From CAWBRT01 sp050015355 (lineage in GTDB: Bacteria; Acidobacteriota; Terriglobia; Terriglobales; Acidobacteriaceae): DNA of 33,056 nucleotides. The position numbers and the translations under genes were made by a program. Position 1 is the first letter of the stretch. Each line of letters opens with the position of its first letter. Of this stretch, positions 16,301-24,904 are shown piece by piece. The DNA lies in contig JBEKBO010000041.1 in NCBI GenBank assembly GCA_050015355.1, positions 1 to 33,056 of the forward strand, read 5' to 3'. The notes under the pieces were generated by a model. That model had not been told where the DNA came from. It saw nothing but the letters and a program-made list of their open reading frames with translations, and made no database searches.

Positions 16301-17419
16301 TTACTGCGTAGCCGGAACGATGCTGCCGGATGGTTGTCCCGTGGGCATTCCCGTGGCAGGCGAAGTAGGCGAAGGTGTTCCCGTCACACCTGTACCCGGA
16401 GTCCCGGTCGTGGTTGGCGTGCCGGGTCCGCTGCGGCCAGCGGGCGAGGTTCCCGAGGGGTTGTTGCTAGCCTGGCCGAAGAACGCCTGCGGGTTATACG
16501 GTCCGTGCAGCAGTTGGCCGCGGTCCTGGGCGGGATCGTAGACGAACAACCACTCGTTGTACGCTGATTTCTTGTTGAACTCGTGAATCCCATTTTTCTT
16601 GCTGAGGCTTGCCACCCCGATAATTGGACCGCCGCCCCCGCCCGGCTGTGCGCTGCCGGCGGGAGAAGAAAACGGAGAGCTAGGCGAACTTGTAGTCTGG
16701 CCGGGGGAGCCCGTGGCTGGCTGGCCGAACAGGCCTACATCCGTCTTCGGCCCAGTACTGCCCGTGGTTCCCGTGGTGCCGTATGTAGCCGTTCCCGTCG
16801 TGCCTGAGGTAGTGTCGGTGGTTGCGGTGGTGCCTGTGCCGGCAGTTGTAGAGTTGGTTGCAGTCGTGCCACCTGGGGTTGAGGTGGTATTGGCACCCGT
16901 CGTTGCCGTAGCCGGGTTTGGCTGCCCGGGGGCGCCACCAAAGTTCAAGTTGAAGAGTCCGGATTGTGATCCAGCTTGCGGGGTGTTTGCCTGCCCGGGA
17001 AGTTGCGCCGGGGCGCCGACTCCTCCGCCCGAGAGCAACTGGATTTCGCCATAGCGTACCAGCCGCCACGGACCACCCGTAATGGGGTCCTTGTATCGCT
17101 TGCGGAGAAAGCGCAGGGTGTTTGTGCTCTCGAGGTCTTCAATGCGGACAGGGTAGCGGCCGAACTTTTTGTAGTAGCGCTTGATGGCGCGGGCATATTG
17201 TTCGCCGCGATGAACCATTTCGATCTCGCGGTCGCGTTGAATCTGTTGCGCCAATCGGGGAGCCGCCGCGGTCAGGGCGATCATCATCAGGGTCAGTACG
17301 ACCAGGAAGATGATCAGAATGTAGCCCGCCTCGGAGCGTCGGCCCCCGCCCGCTGGGTGGCGAGCCCCGCCCCCTGGGGTGGTTGAGCCTCGTCGGCGTA
17401 TTAAACTGCTATACCGCAT
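16301..17419 (-). CDS. Pseudopilin-like protein with low-complexity tail
   Basis: A type IV prepilin-like leader ending EAG is followed by the hydrophobic helix YILIIFLVVLTLMMIALTAA and an amphipathic continuation (RDREIEMVHRGEQYARAIKR), the usual N-terminus of type II/IV pseudopilins. Cleavage after Gly is likely, but the leader is unusually long (about 32 residues) and Glu at +5 is replaced by Ile, so it may be a minor or tip pilin. After a folded part with KFGRYPVRIEDLEST, the protein has long Gly/Thr/Ser/Pro-rich stretches. It starts eight bases after the PilP stop and closes the pilMNOP cluster. The nucleotide repetition makes the tail prone to length change. Confidence 0.7.
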   Translation of the reverse strand: MRYSSLIRRRGSTTPGGGARHPAGGGRRSEAGYILIIFLVVLTLMMIALTAAAPRLAQQIQRDREIEMVHRGEQYARAIKRYYKKFGRYPVRIEDLESTNTLRFLRKRYKDPITGGPWRLVRYGEIQLLSGGGVGAPAQLPGQANTPQAGSQSGLFNLNFGGAPGQPNPATATTGANTTSTPGGTTATNSTTAGTGTTATTDTTSGTTGTATYGTTGTTGSTGPKTDVGLFGQPATGSPGQTTSSPSSPFSSPAGSAQPGGGGGPIIGVASLSKKNGIHEFNKKSAYNEWLFVYDPAQDRGQLLHGPYNPQAFFGQASNNPSGTSPAGRSGPGTPTTTGTPGTGVTGTPSPTSPATGMPTGQPSGSIVPATQ

Positions 17420-17427
17420 GGCTGTGA

Positions 17428-17985
17428 TTAACTCTGCGTCAGGGGCAGCGTCTGCCGTACGTTGCTGATAACGTCCTCAACCTCGACCGAGGTGGGCGTG
17501 ATGCGCAAAATCTTGTAGCGGCGATTTACAATATCGCCTTGACTGGCCACGAACACGTCGTCCCCTTGTGAAAGAAATACCTTGTTCTCCGCGCCTTGCC
17601 GGTTGGCAAAGCCGAAAAACTTGAGATTAATGGTCGGCGGAGGCGGCGGTGTATTTGCGGCCGACATCGGCATCGGAGGAGTAACGACTTTGGGTATTTC
17701 CTTCACCGGTTCGGCCCCGGCGCGAAAAATGTTCCGGCCGTTTCCCTTGTATTCGACGTCCGCGGAGTTCTTCAGCAGGTCAAGTCGCAAGCGCGGGTCA
17801 AGATTGTTTTCCGGCAGAAGCTGGGCTGGAGTTTTGCCGCCGAGTATAGGCTGCAAGGCTGGCGTACTACCCACCGTGCTCTCCAACGGCGAATAGTTGA
17901 ACCCGCGAATCAAGAAGAAAACGCTGATCAGCACGAGAACAACCGCAACCGCGACCTTCTTCGGGTTTTCCGTTCCAATCTTCAC
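17428..17985 (-). CDS. pilP: PilP-like type IV pilus alignment protein
   Basis: The 185-residue protein has an N-terminal membrane segment (VAVAVVLVLISVFFLIRGF), a proline-rich linker (PPPPPT, about residue 110) and a C-terminal beta domain (LKFFGFANRQGAENKVFL, DDVFVASQGD, YKILRITPTSVEVEDV). This matches PilP/GspC-type homology-region proteins. PilP normally links the PilMNO inner-membrane complex to the PilQ secretin in the outer membrane. It overlaps PilO by four bases (ATGA) and lies last of the four alignment-complex genes. It has a transmembrane helix rather than the lipobox of proteobacterial PilP. PilQ is not in the window. Confidence 0.75.
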   Translation of the reverse strand: MKIGTENPKKVAVAVVLVLISVFFLIRGFNYSPLESTVGSTPALQPILGGKTPAQLLPENNLDPRLRLDLLKNSADVEYKGNGRNIFRAGAEPVKEIPKVVTPPMPMSAANTPPPPPTINLKFFGFANRQGAENKVFLSQGDDVFVASQGDIVNRRYKILRITPTSVEVEDVISNVRQTLPLTQS

Positions 17986-18551
17986 AACTCCGCCGCCTTC
18001 AGATAAGTCTGCATTTTAAGGCTGAGACGGATAGATCCGCCCTGCGATTCAGCCAAGTTCACGCTTCCAATCACCAGGAGCATTTTGCTCCTTTCCAGGG
18101 CGTTGATAAACCGGATTTCCGAGTCATAATTGCCCGTCATATCCAGCGTCAGGTTTATTTCGGTAAGCTTTGGGTTCGCCAAAGGCTTTACATCGGTAGG
18201 ATTGGGCTTTTCGGTGACATAGGTTATGTTCGCCAACTGGACGTGGCTTTCATTAGCTGCCTTGGCCAAGGCTTCGGAGATCACCGAATAACGGTTGGCG
18301 AAGTCGTGGGCATAGAAGTCGGCGATCTGGGTCCGCGCCTCCTCCAGTTTCTTGTCCATGTCGAGCGCCGGAATGGTCTGAATGCGCTTCTGCGCCAACT
18401 CCGCCCGCAACACCTGCAACTCTGCCTGCGTGCTCTTGCCGGAATGTATGGCCGGCGACAGCAGGAGGGCGAGTGCGGCAACGTCGACGATAGCCAGGCA
18501 GACGATGACCACCAGAAGCTTTCGTTGAGCTTGCGCCACATTACGAATCAT
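17982..18551 (-). CDS. pilO: PilO-like type IV pilus alignment protein
   Basis: The 189-residue product has one N-terminal membrane helix (KLLVVIVCLAIVDVAALALL) and then coiled-coil (AELQVLRAELAQKRIQ) and a ferredoxin-like fold region, with TEINLTLDMTGNYDSEIRFI and LERSKMLLVIGSVNL typical of PilO. It dimerises with PilN in the inner membrane to form the alignment platform. It overlaps PilN and PilP by four bases at each end, so the genes are translationally coupled. The family is assigned by gene order and motif together. Confidence 0.8.
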   Translation of the reverse strand: MIRNVAQAQRKLLVVIVCLAIVDVAALALLLSPAIHSGKSTQAELQVLRAELAQKRIQTIPALDMDKKLEEARTQIADFYAHDFANRYSVISEALAKAANESHVQLANITYVTEKPNPTDVKPLANPKLTEINLTLDMTGNYDSEIRFINALERSKMLLVIGSVNLAESQGGSIRLSLKMQTYLKAAEL

Positions 18552-19303
18552 CGAACCACTCCATTGCCGCCCGCCGCCGCGTTCGCCTTGGCTGAGCCCG
18601 CCGGACGTGCCTGAGCTGCCCGGCCCTTGTTCTCGCCGCTAGATTGCTTGAGGGCTTGGTCGCCGTCCGCTGCGGGCTGTTGAGGACCTTTGTCCGCAGC
18701 GGCCTGCTCCGCTGTGGCTTGCGGCACGTACACCATGGAAATATCAAACTGCACGCGGTCGCCGCCGGATGAATTCGGTGCTCCGGGCGAATTCGCTGCT
18801 AACGTTTCCAACCGCAATTCCGGCTGCCGGAATGAAGGTGAGTTTTCCAGCCGGCGCACCAGCTCCACCGCTTGGTCGTGCGCGTCACCGCCGACCAGCA
18901 TATGAATCTCGATCTGGTTGCGGTGGTTCAGCGACGGAGCAATCGAAGTCACGTGCAACCTGGCCGGCATGATGCGCTCCAGCTCCATAAACAACTGGGT
19001 CCAGGAGAAGCTGCGACGGGCGATCAAGCCGTTGAGAAACGCCGCCTGGTTGGCGATCTCGCGGTTCTGCGGCTGGTTCAGCAGGGCGATGCCAGCCTGG
19101 CGTTGGCGGTCCAGTTTGTCAATCTCGCTCTGGATTTGCGAAACCTGCTCCCGGGCGCTGCGGGTCTGGCGCCATGCATGAAAGGTGTACCAGCACAGCC
19201 CCAGGGTCAGCAGGGCAAGCAGAATCGTCCCCGACCCCCAGGTTTGCAGGAACTGCCGAACATCCCTGTAAGGCCGAGTCGCGAGATTGATGTTGAGTCT
19301 CAT
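18548..19303 (-). CDS. pilN: PilN-like type IV pilus alignment protein
   Basis: The N-terminus NINLATRPYRDVR is characteristic of PilN (the PilM-binding INLLPWR-like motif) and is followed by a single membrane helix (TILLALLTLGLCWYTFHAW) and a coiled coil (REQVSQIQSEIDKLDRQRQA). The periplasmic domain holds FMELERIMPARLHVTSIAPS. The C-terminal 70 residues are a Gln/Ala/Gly-rich disordered tail that goes beyond the usual PilN length of about 180-200. It starts ten bases after the PilM stop and overlaps PilO by four. PilN joins cytosolic PilM to PilO. Confidence 0.82.
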   Translation of the reverse strand: MRLNINLATRPYRDVRQFLQTWGSGTILLALLTLGLCWYTFHAWRQTRSAREQVSQIQSEIDKLDRQRQAGIALLNQPQNREIANQAAFLNGLIARRSFSWTQLFMELERIMPARLHVTSIAPSLNHRNQIEIHMLVGGDAHDQAVELVRRLENSPSFRQPELRLETLAANSPGAPNSSGGDRVQFDISMVYVPQATAEQAAADKGPQQPAADGDQALKQSSGENKGRAAQARPAGSAKANAAAGGNGVVR

Positions 19304-19312
19304 CGAATGCCC

Positions 19313-20293
19313 TCAGCCGAGAAGTGCTCCGGCCACACCGGAAAGTTCAGACTTGTTCTGCGTTTCCCCGGAGACGCCGAGCGGAACCATCTCTTGCACC
19401 GGCAATCCCGTATGTTGTTCCAAGGCCGAGGCAATGCGAGAAAAGTCGGGCAGCCCGGCAATCACCAGGCGCTGAACGCTCAACTTGAAATTGTCCGCAA
19501 AGTACACCACGGAAGGATAGATATCGTCAGCCAACTGCTCCGCCGTCAGGGTGCTCTTGCCGCCGTGCTCGAGCGTGCGATACAGCAGCAACTGGTCTCC
19601 CTCGACGATCGCAAGGCTGCTGCTCAGCGGGTCGACCTTGAGCGCCAGCGTAGGCTCCGAGGCGTCGATCAGCGCCAGTGCTGAAATCGTGGACGGCAGC
19701 ACAACTCCAGGATTGCAGCCCAGCTCCCGGAACAGCGTCTCGTAATCGTTCAGCACCGAATCGAGCATGATCGCCGCGATGACCTTGATGCCGTTTGTAT
19801 CCCGCGCGGCGTGGTAGCTGATGACGGCCTTTTCGGCATCGAAGGGCAATGCCTTCTTGAGCCGGAAGCGCACGACAGCGTGTGCCTCTTCCTTGCGCTC
19901 GGGAAGCGTGTCGAAGTCGAGCAGGGCGATGCGGCAAGCGGCGTCGGGCACGATTGTGATGACATCGTGCGCCTGCGCGCCAATCGCCTCCAACACCTTG
20001 CCGACGGCTTCTTTCACCACCTCGCGTTGCAGGATGTTCTCCGTCACCAGAGAGGGGACGAGAGCACCGGCGGGAAGCGAACGCGCGCTCACCTGTTCCA
20101 ACGCGCCGCCGATGGCCGCGGCTCGAGCTCCGATCACTGCGGTCGGGGTTATCTCGCAGGCGAACATCGGTCCCACGGCCGTTCTTTTTCGTTCCGCCAT
20201 TGGCTTTGCCCGTTGGCCCCCAAAACCATTGTAACTGGACGATTCCGCTGCATCAGCCAGGGGCTTGGCATCGGTTTCGCAGTTGACCCCCAT
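19313..20293 (-). CDS. pilM: PilM-like actin-fold protein
   Basis: The 326-residue protein has the actin-like ATPase fold of PilM: an N-terminal strand-loop (FACEITPTAVIGARAA), the VITIVPDAACRIALLDF segment and a later ALKVDPLSSSLAIVEG strand. These correspond to the nucleotide-binding strands of PilM. It is cytosolic and binds PilN. The start is doubtful: ATG 20293 gives a 31-residue polar N-terminus with no ribosome site, while ATG 20200 (MAERKRTAV) starts closer to the fold. Next to the PilB stop it leaves a 30-base gap, and it begins the MNOP block. Confidence 0.78.
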   Translation of the reverse strand: MGVNCETDAKPLADAAESSSYNGFGGQRAKPMAERKRTAVGPMFACEITPTAVIGARAAAIGGALEQVSARSLPAGALVPSLVTENILQREVVKEAVGKVLEAIGAQAHDVITIVPDAACRIALLDFDTLPERKEEAHAVVRFRLKKALPFDAEKAVISYHAARDTNGIKVIAAIMLDSVLNDYETLFRELGCNPGVVLPSTISALALIDASEPTLALKVDPLSSSLAIVEGDQLLLYRTLEHGGKSTLTAEQLADDIYPSVVYFADNFKLSVQRLVIAGLPDFSRIASALEQHTGLPVQEMVPLGVSGETQNKSELSGVAGALLG

Positions 20294-20323
20294 CTATTGT
20301 AACGGCTTGCCTGGGAGAATTCC

Positions 20324-21961
20324 TTACCGGGTTGTTTCGATGAAGGTGACCTTGTTGATCTCCTTCAGCGTGGTAGTGCCGGCTTTGACTTTAGCAAGAG
20401 CCGATTCCCGGAGAAAATGCATGCCGTCTTCGCGCGCCACCTTGCGGATCTCCGAGCTCGGTCTCTTCTCGAGAATCATCTCGCGAATGCGGTCGGTTAA
20501 CTCCAGCAATTCATGAATCGCGGTCCGTCCCCGGAATCCGGTGCCGGAGCACTCGATGCAACCTTCTCCTTCGTAGAACACGATACTCTCATTGGCATCC
20601 AGAGGAAGGCCACTGCTTTCAAGCACTTCCGGGGGATAGTGAACGCGGCGCTTGCAGTGATCGCAGATCACGCGAACCAGCCGCTGCGCCAGAATGCAGT
20701 TCAACGACGAAACGAAGTTGTAAGCCTCGACTCCCATGTTGAGGAACCGCCCGATCACGTCGACCACGTTGTTGGCGTGGACCGTGGTGAAAACCAGGTG
20801 GCCGGTGAGCGCGGAGTTGATGGCAATCTGCGCGGTTTCGGTGTCGCGGATCTCGCCCACCATGATCTTGTCGGGGTCGTGACGGAGGATGGAGCGCAGG
20901 CCGCGGGCAAATGTCAGGCCCTTTTTTTCGTTGACCGGAATCTGCGTGATCCCGCGAATCTGGTATTCGACAGGATCTTCGATGGTGATGATCTTGTCTT
21001 CGTCGGTCTTGATTTCGTTGAGCGCCGCGTACAGGGTTGTGGTCTTGCCGCTGCCCGTTGGACCGGTCACCAGCACCATGCCGTAGGGCTCGGCGATGTA
21101 ACGGCGGAATTTTCTCAGATCCTCGTCGCTGAAGCCAACGACATCGAGCGAAAGCTTCTTGAATTTTTCGCTCATCGATTCCTTGTCGAGGACGCGCAGC
21201 ACCGCATCCTCGCCGTGGATGCTCGGCATGATGGAGACGCGAAAGTCGATGGCGCGAGCGTTGTAGCGCACGCGGAAGCGGCCGTCCTGCGGAACGCGCC
21301 GCTCCGAGATATCCAACTCGCTCATCACCTTGACGCGCGAGATGATGGTCTGATGGTGCTCTTTTGCGATGGGCTTCATCGCTTCCTGGAGCACGCCGTC
21401 GATGCGGTACTTGATGATGACGGAATCGTCTCTGGTTTCGATGTGGATGTCGCTGGCGCGCCGCTGCAAGGCCGTCAAGATCGTCGTATCCACCAAGCGA
21501 ATAATGGGACTGATGCCGCTTTCCTGGGTGAGCCGCTCGAACGAGATGGTTTCGTCCTGTCCGTTTTCGTCTTCACGGATCACGTCGAGCGTGAAGGTCT
21601 CGCCGGCTTCGTCCAGCACGCGCTGCGACTGTTCGGTCTTTTTGAGAATGTCGCTGATCTGCGAGAGCGTGGACACCCGCGGAACAATGCGGCGGCCCAG
21701 CAACATGCTGATCTCGTCGATAATCGGCAACTGGCCGGGATCGGCGATGGCGATGGCCAAGCGGCCGTCGGGCAACTCCTCCAGCGGAATGAAATTGTCG
21801 CGGAACATCAGATCCACCGGAATCTTGCGAAACAGTTCATGGCGGATATGATGGTTCCTCAGGTCGACAAACTCGCATCGATAGCGATGGGCCAGGTCAC
21901 GCGCCCGGCTTTCTTCGTCGCCCTCGGCCGCTATCGGAGTCTGAACGAAAAGCTGAGACAT
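20324..21961 (-). CDS. pilB: PilB-like type IV pilus assembly ATPase
   Basis: The 545-residue protein has the GspE/PilB N-terminal domain (residues 1-110) and a secretion ATPase domain. Walker A is GPTGSGKTTTL (about residue 300), the Asp box is IITIEDPVEYQI, Walker B is LRHDPDKIMVGEIRD, and the His box is GHLVFTTVHANN. Four cysteines, two in ICDHCKRR and two in GCIECSGTG, form the zinc site usual for PilB/GspE. It powers pilus extension. No retraction ATPase PilT is present in the window. It lies 18 bases from PilC and 30 from PilM, in one transcription unit. Confidence 0.93.
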   Translation of the reverse strand: MSQLFVQTPIAAEGDEESRARDLAHRYRCEFVDLRNHHIRHELFRKIPVDLMFRDNFIPLEELPDGRLAIAIADPGQLPIIDEISMLLGRRIVPRVSTLSQISDILKKTEQSQRVLDEAGETFTLDVIREDENGQDETISFERLTQESGISPIIRLVDTTILTALQRRASDIHIETRDDSVIIKYRIDGVLQEAMKPIAKEHHQTIISRVKVMSELDISERRVPQDGRFRVRYNARAIDFRVSIMPSIHGEDAVLRVLDKESMSEKFKKLSLDVVGFSDEDLRKFRRYIAEPYGMVLVTGPTGSGKTTTLYAALNEIKTDEDKIITIEDPVEYQIRGITQIPVNEKKGLTFARGLRSILRHDPDKIMVGEIRDTETAQIAINSALTGHLVFTTVHANNVVDVIGRFLNMGVEAYNFVSSLNCILAQRLVRVICDHCKRRVHYPPEVLESSGLPLDANESIVFYEGEGCIECSGTGFRGRTAIHELLELTDRIREMILEKRPSSEIRKVAREDGMHFLRESALAKVKAGTTTLKEINKVTFIETTR

Positions 21962-21979
21962 GGAAACTCCACAAAACCT

Positions 21980-23191
21980 CTATCGGTTAACGCCTACGCC
22001 CATGCTGAATATAGGCAGGTACAATGAAATTAAGATGAATGCGACCACGACTCCCATGAAGATCATGATGGCCGGTTCGATCAGCGCCATCGCCGCCGTC
22101 AGCGCGTTCTGAACGTCCTCTTCAAAAAAATCGGCCACGGAATTCAACATCGCCGACAAAGCGCCGGTGGACTCGCCCACCTCGATCATCTCGACCGAAA
22201 GCGGCGGGAAGAGATTTGTCACTTCCAGGCTGTGCGACAAAGTGCGGCCTTCGCGAACGTTCTGCGTGGCCTGGCTGATCGCGTTTTTTATCAGCCGGCT
22301 CTGCATTGACTGTGATGCCGTATCCAGCCCCGACACCAACGGTAACCCTCCGCTCAGCAGGGTTGAAAGCATGCGCGCCAGCATGGCTACCTGGTACTTG
22401 ATCCAGATGCCGCCGAAGACCGGCATCCTGAGCTTGATCTTGTCGATCTGCTGGCCGCCACGGTCGGTGAGCGACCAGCGATGCAGCAGGATTCCACTTC
22501 CGGCCAGTGCCAGCACGATGATCGGCAGATACTTTTTTATACCGGTGGCCATCGAAAGCGTAAACATGGTGATTGCCGGCAGATTCTGCCCCAAATCGGC
22601 ATACAACGCGCCAAAGCGCGGAACGACGAAGGTCACCAGAAAGGTAATCAAAATGGTAACACCGACCACCAGTACCGCCGGGTAAATCAGCGACGTCAGC
22701 AGCTTCTTGCGGAACGTCAACGTCATACGCAAAAAGCCCAGGTAGCGGGAAAGCACTTCATCCAGGTTTCCGCTCTTTTCGCCCGCCAGCAGCGTGGTTG
22801 AGTAAATTTTGGGGAATACGCCTTGTGCCTCAAAGGCATCCGAGAGAGGTTCGCCCCCCTTAACCCGGTCACGAACGTCTTCCAGCACGGAGCGAAAGAA
22901 CTTGTTCTTCTCGCGTTTAGCCAGTAATTCCAGGCCCTGTACGATCGGCAATCCGGCGCGAAACAGGGTAAGAAACTGCTGGTTGAAAATGACGAACTGG
23001 CTGAGTTTCACCTTGCGTCGAGACGATGGCCGCCAGCCTTGTTTCCCCAGCAATCCCCTGGGCTTGACCGAGTAAACGAGGTACCCCTGCTTGACGTAGC
23101 GGGTGCGGACCTCGTCCTCCGAGAATCCCTTCTCGTTCTGCTCGGTTACGTGGCCGCGTTCATCGGCGATTTTGACAAGATATTCGGCCAT
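21980..23191 (-). CDS. pilC: PilC-like inner-membrane platform protein
   Basis: The 403-residue protein is of the GspF/PilC family: two repeated cytosolic four-helix domains (QQFLTLFRAGLPIVQGLELL and VAMLARMLSTLLSGGLPLVS) and three membrane segments, with the last reaching IMIFMGVVVAFILISLYLPI. The motif GEKSGNLDEVL and its copy GESTGALSAML mark the two halves. PilC anchors the PilB motor and guides pilin assembly. It is transcribed just before pilB. The 115 bases between it and LolA hold no gene, so a promoter could lie there, though none is clear. Confidence 0.92.
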   Translation of the reverse strand: MAEYLVKIADERGHVTEQNEKGFSEDEVRTRYVKQGYLVYSVKPRGLLGKQGWRPSSRRKVKLSQFVIFNQQFLTLFRAGLPIVQGLELLAKREKNKFFRSVLEDVRDRVKGGEPLSDAFEAQGVFPKIYSTTLLAGEKSGNLDEVLSRYLGFLRMTLTFRKKLLTSLIYPAVLVVGVTILITFLVTFVVPRFGALYADLGQNLPAITMFTLSMATGIKKYLPIIVLALAGSGILLHRWSLTDRGGQQIDKIKLRMPVFGGIWIKYQVAMLARMLSTLLSGGLPLVSGLDTASQSMQSRLIKNAISQATQNVREGRTLSHSLEVTNLFPPLSVEMIEVGESTGALSAMLNSVADFFEEDVQNALTAAMALIEPAIMIFMGVVVAFILISLYLPIFSMGVGVNR

Positions 23192-23306
23192 TGCCGTTTC
23201 AATAGGCTACCAGAGCGGGCCCAAGCTGCTGAAGTTGCTCAACAAGATCGACATTCAATCCAGTTTAACACTTGGAGAAGAACTGGATTGTAGCCCAAAC
23301 CCCGTT

Positions 23307-23978
23307 TCAGGGCCCAAGTTCCGTCGCTCCCAGCACCTCCACGCCCGTCGGTGGCTGGAACTGAAAGCGCTCGTTGCTGATCGGCACGTTGTCGCGCTCG
23401 CCCTCGAAGCGAAAGTCGGTAACAGAGCCGTCAAGAGAGTAGATGGAGATTCGAGAGATGCGGCTGTCTGGAGTGATCTCGATTATTACCTTCGAAATTC
23501 GGTCTTCCATCCCCTTCGGTACGCCTGACAGAGCGAAATCTCCTGGCCGGTCGAGGTGCTCGCCGCTGGCAAGCGACAGGGCAGAGAACTCCTTTTCCAG
23601 CTTCGTGTGTCCGAGCAGGTAGCGCAACGGCGATCGCAGGTCGTCGAGCCTCTTGACGGCGGCGCGGCGTGCCTGCCGCTCGCCTGGAACGTAGAACCAG
23701 GCAGTCTTGCCGTCCGTAACGAAGAGCTTTTTCACCGGATCGTCGTATTCCCAGCGCATTCTGCCAGGCTTTTTCAACCACATTGTCCCCGACTCGCTGC
23801 GCGCCAGCCCGCCTCCGCGATAAGATTCGCTGAAGCCGGCTTCGAGCGAGGCCAAGTGGTTGTAGTGCTTATCGACCCCGTCGGCAACGCGGCGCAAGTC
23901 AGTCGTCTGGGCGTGCAACGCGCCTAAACAGAGAAAGGGAAGCAGCGCCCGCAAGCAGATTCTCAACATTCGACTCAT
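23307..23978 (-). CDS. lolA: LolA-like outer-membrane lipoprotein carrier
   Basis: The 223-residue product has a signal peptide (MSRMLRICLRALLPFLCLGA, cleaved near HAQ) and the LolA fold. It shows the start HYNHLASLEAGFSESYRGG, the WLKKPGRMRWEYDDPVKKLF strand set typical of LolA, and DGKTAWFYVPGERQ. LolA carries lipoproteins through the periplasm to the outer membrane. Its start overlaps the TPR gene by four bases. In a pilus locus it may serve the lipoprotein pilotin or other lipidated pilus parts, but this is inference. Confidence 0.85.
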   Translation of the reverse strand: MSRMLRICLRALLPFLCLGALHAQTTDLRRVADGVDKHYNHLASLEAGFSESYRGGGLARSESGTMWLKKPGRMRWEYDDPVKKLFVTDGKTAWFYVPGERQARRAAVKRLDDLRSPLRYLLGHTKLEKEFSALSLASGEHLDRPGDFALSGVPKGMEDRISKVIIEITPDSRISRISIYSLDGSVTDFRFEGERDNVPISNERFQFQPPTGVEVLGATELGP

Positions 23979-24904
23979 GGAATCCCGCCCTTGGGCGGCG
24001 CTACAATGGACGGCTTCTGGCCCGGGGGCAATCCCTTGGTAATGAAGGGCAGAGAGTTCGGGCGGGAAACCTGCACTCGGCCATCTACCAGCAGATACGG
24101 ATTGCCCAAGGGATCGACCGGCACACCAGGCAGATACCCGGCTTGCACGAGCTGGAGGAAGCTTTCCGGCAGGGTTGCAGTCTCACGTCGGTAGCGATCC
24201 GCCACCGATTGCAGGCGTTCCACTTCCTCGTCGACCCGTAAGGCAAGCAAGCGCTTAGCGGCGTTTGCGCGAATATCCGGGTTCTCGGAACTGTTGTAGA
24301 TCTGCGTCCAGAGATAGCGCGCGGTTTCCGCCTCCCCGGCATGTTGCGCGAGGGCGGCAGCCATTACCTGCATCCACGGCAGGGCTCCGGGAACCTTGGA
24401 ACCTTCCAGGAAGGCCGCCGAAGCCGCCTTGCTGTCGTGCAGTTCTTCGAAATAGATGAACCCCAGGTGATACCAAAGGCGCCAAGCCTCGGGATTCTCC
24501 CTGATTCCTTTCTTAACCAGCGCCGCCGCCGCTTCGGGATCGCCGGCTCCTTCGGGCGGCCTCTGGGCGAGGAAGATGGAGCCAAATTCGTAAGCGACCA
24601 GCAGGTGCGGATCAAGCGTCGTCGTAATGTCAAGCAGCGGCGCCAGCAGTTTGTATTGTTCGGCCCCCTGGTGGTGCTTGCCGCCAAAATACTGCACCAC
24701 CCGCGTCCAATACAGATCCGCCATTAGTCCTGTATACCCTAAACTCAATGCCTTGACTGCTTTGGGCGACGGAATATAAAGCGCTTCTTTTAAGATAGTG
24801 CGCTCCCGCACGTCATCGCTTATCCGCAGCGCAAGCACGCTCAGGCTCAGGCACGAGAGCAGCAGCAGCCCGACGCCCACGCTCGCTTTTGTACGGCTGC
24901 TCAT
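23975..24904 (-). CDS. Membrane-anchored TPR protein (PilG-like position)
   Basis: An N-terminal hydrophobic helix (VGVGLLLLSCLSLSVLALRI) precedes about six helix pairs of TPR type, for example AWRLWYHLGFIYFEELHDSK and DPHLLVAYEFGSIFLAQRPP. The C-terminal segment contains PVDPLGNPYLLVDGRV, resembling the DPWGNPY end of GspG pseudopilins. It overlaps the permease by four bases and LolA by four. Its place after an ABC ATPase and permease resembles Myxococcus PilH-PilI-PilG, where PilG is a membrane-anchored accessory needed for pilus assembly. This assignment is by context; sequence alone says only anchored TPR protein. Confidence 0.7.
   Translation of the reverse strand: MSSRTKASVGVGLLLLSCLSLSVLALRISDDVRERTILKEALYIPSPKAVKALSLGYTGLMADLYWTRVVQYFGGKHHQGAEQYKLLAPLLDITTTLDPHLLVAYEFGSIFLAQRPPEGAGDPEAAAALVKKGIRENPEAWRLWYHLGFIYFEELHDSKAASAAFLEGSKVPGALPWMQVMAAALAQHAGEAETARYLWTQIYNSSENPDIRANAAKRLLALRVDEEVERLQSVADRYRRETATLPESFLQLVQAGYLPGVPVDPLGNPYLLVDGRVQVSRPNSLPFITKGLPPGQKPSIVAPPKGGIP

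Noticed and set aside
20513..22027. Long plus-strand frame (504 codons) opposite pilB
   Set aside because: It is the complement of a well-conserved PilB gene; the translation is Asp/His/Val-rich with no family motifs, a usual shadow in GC-rich coding DNA.
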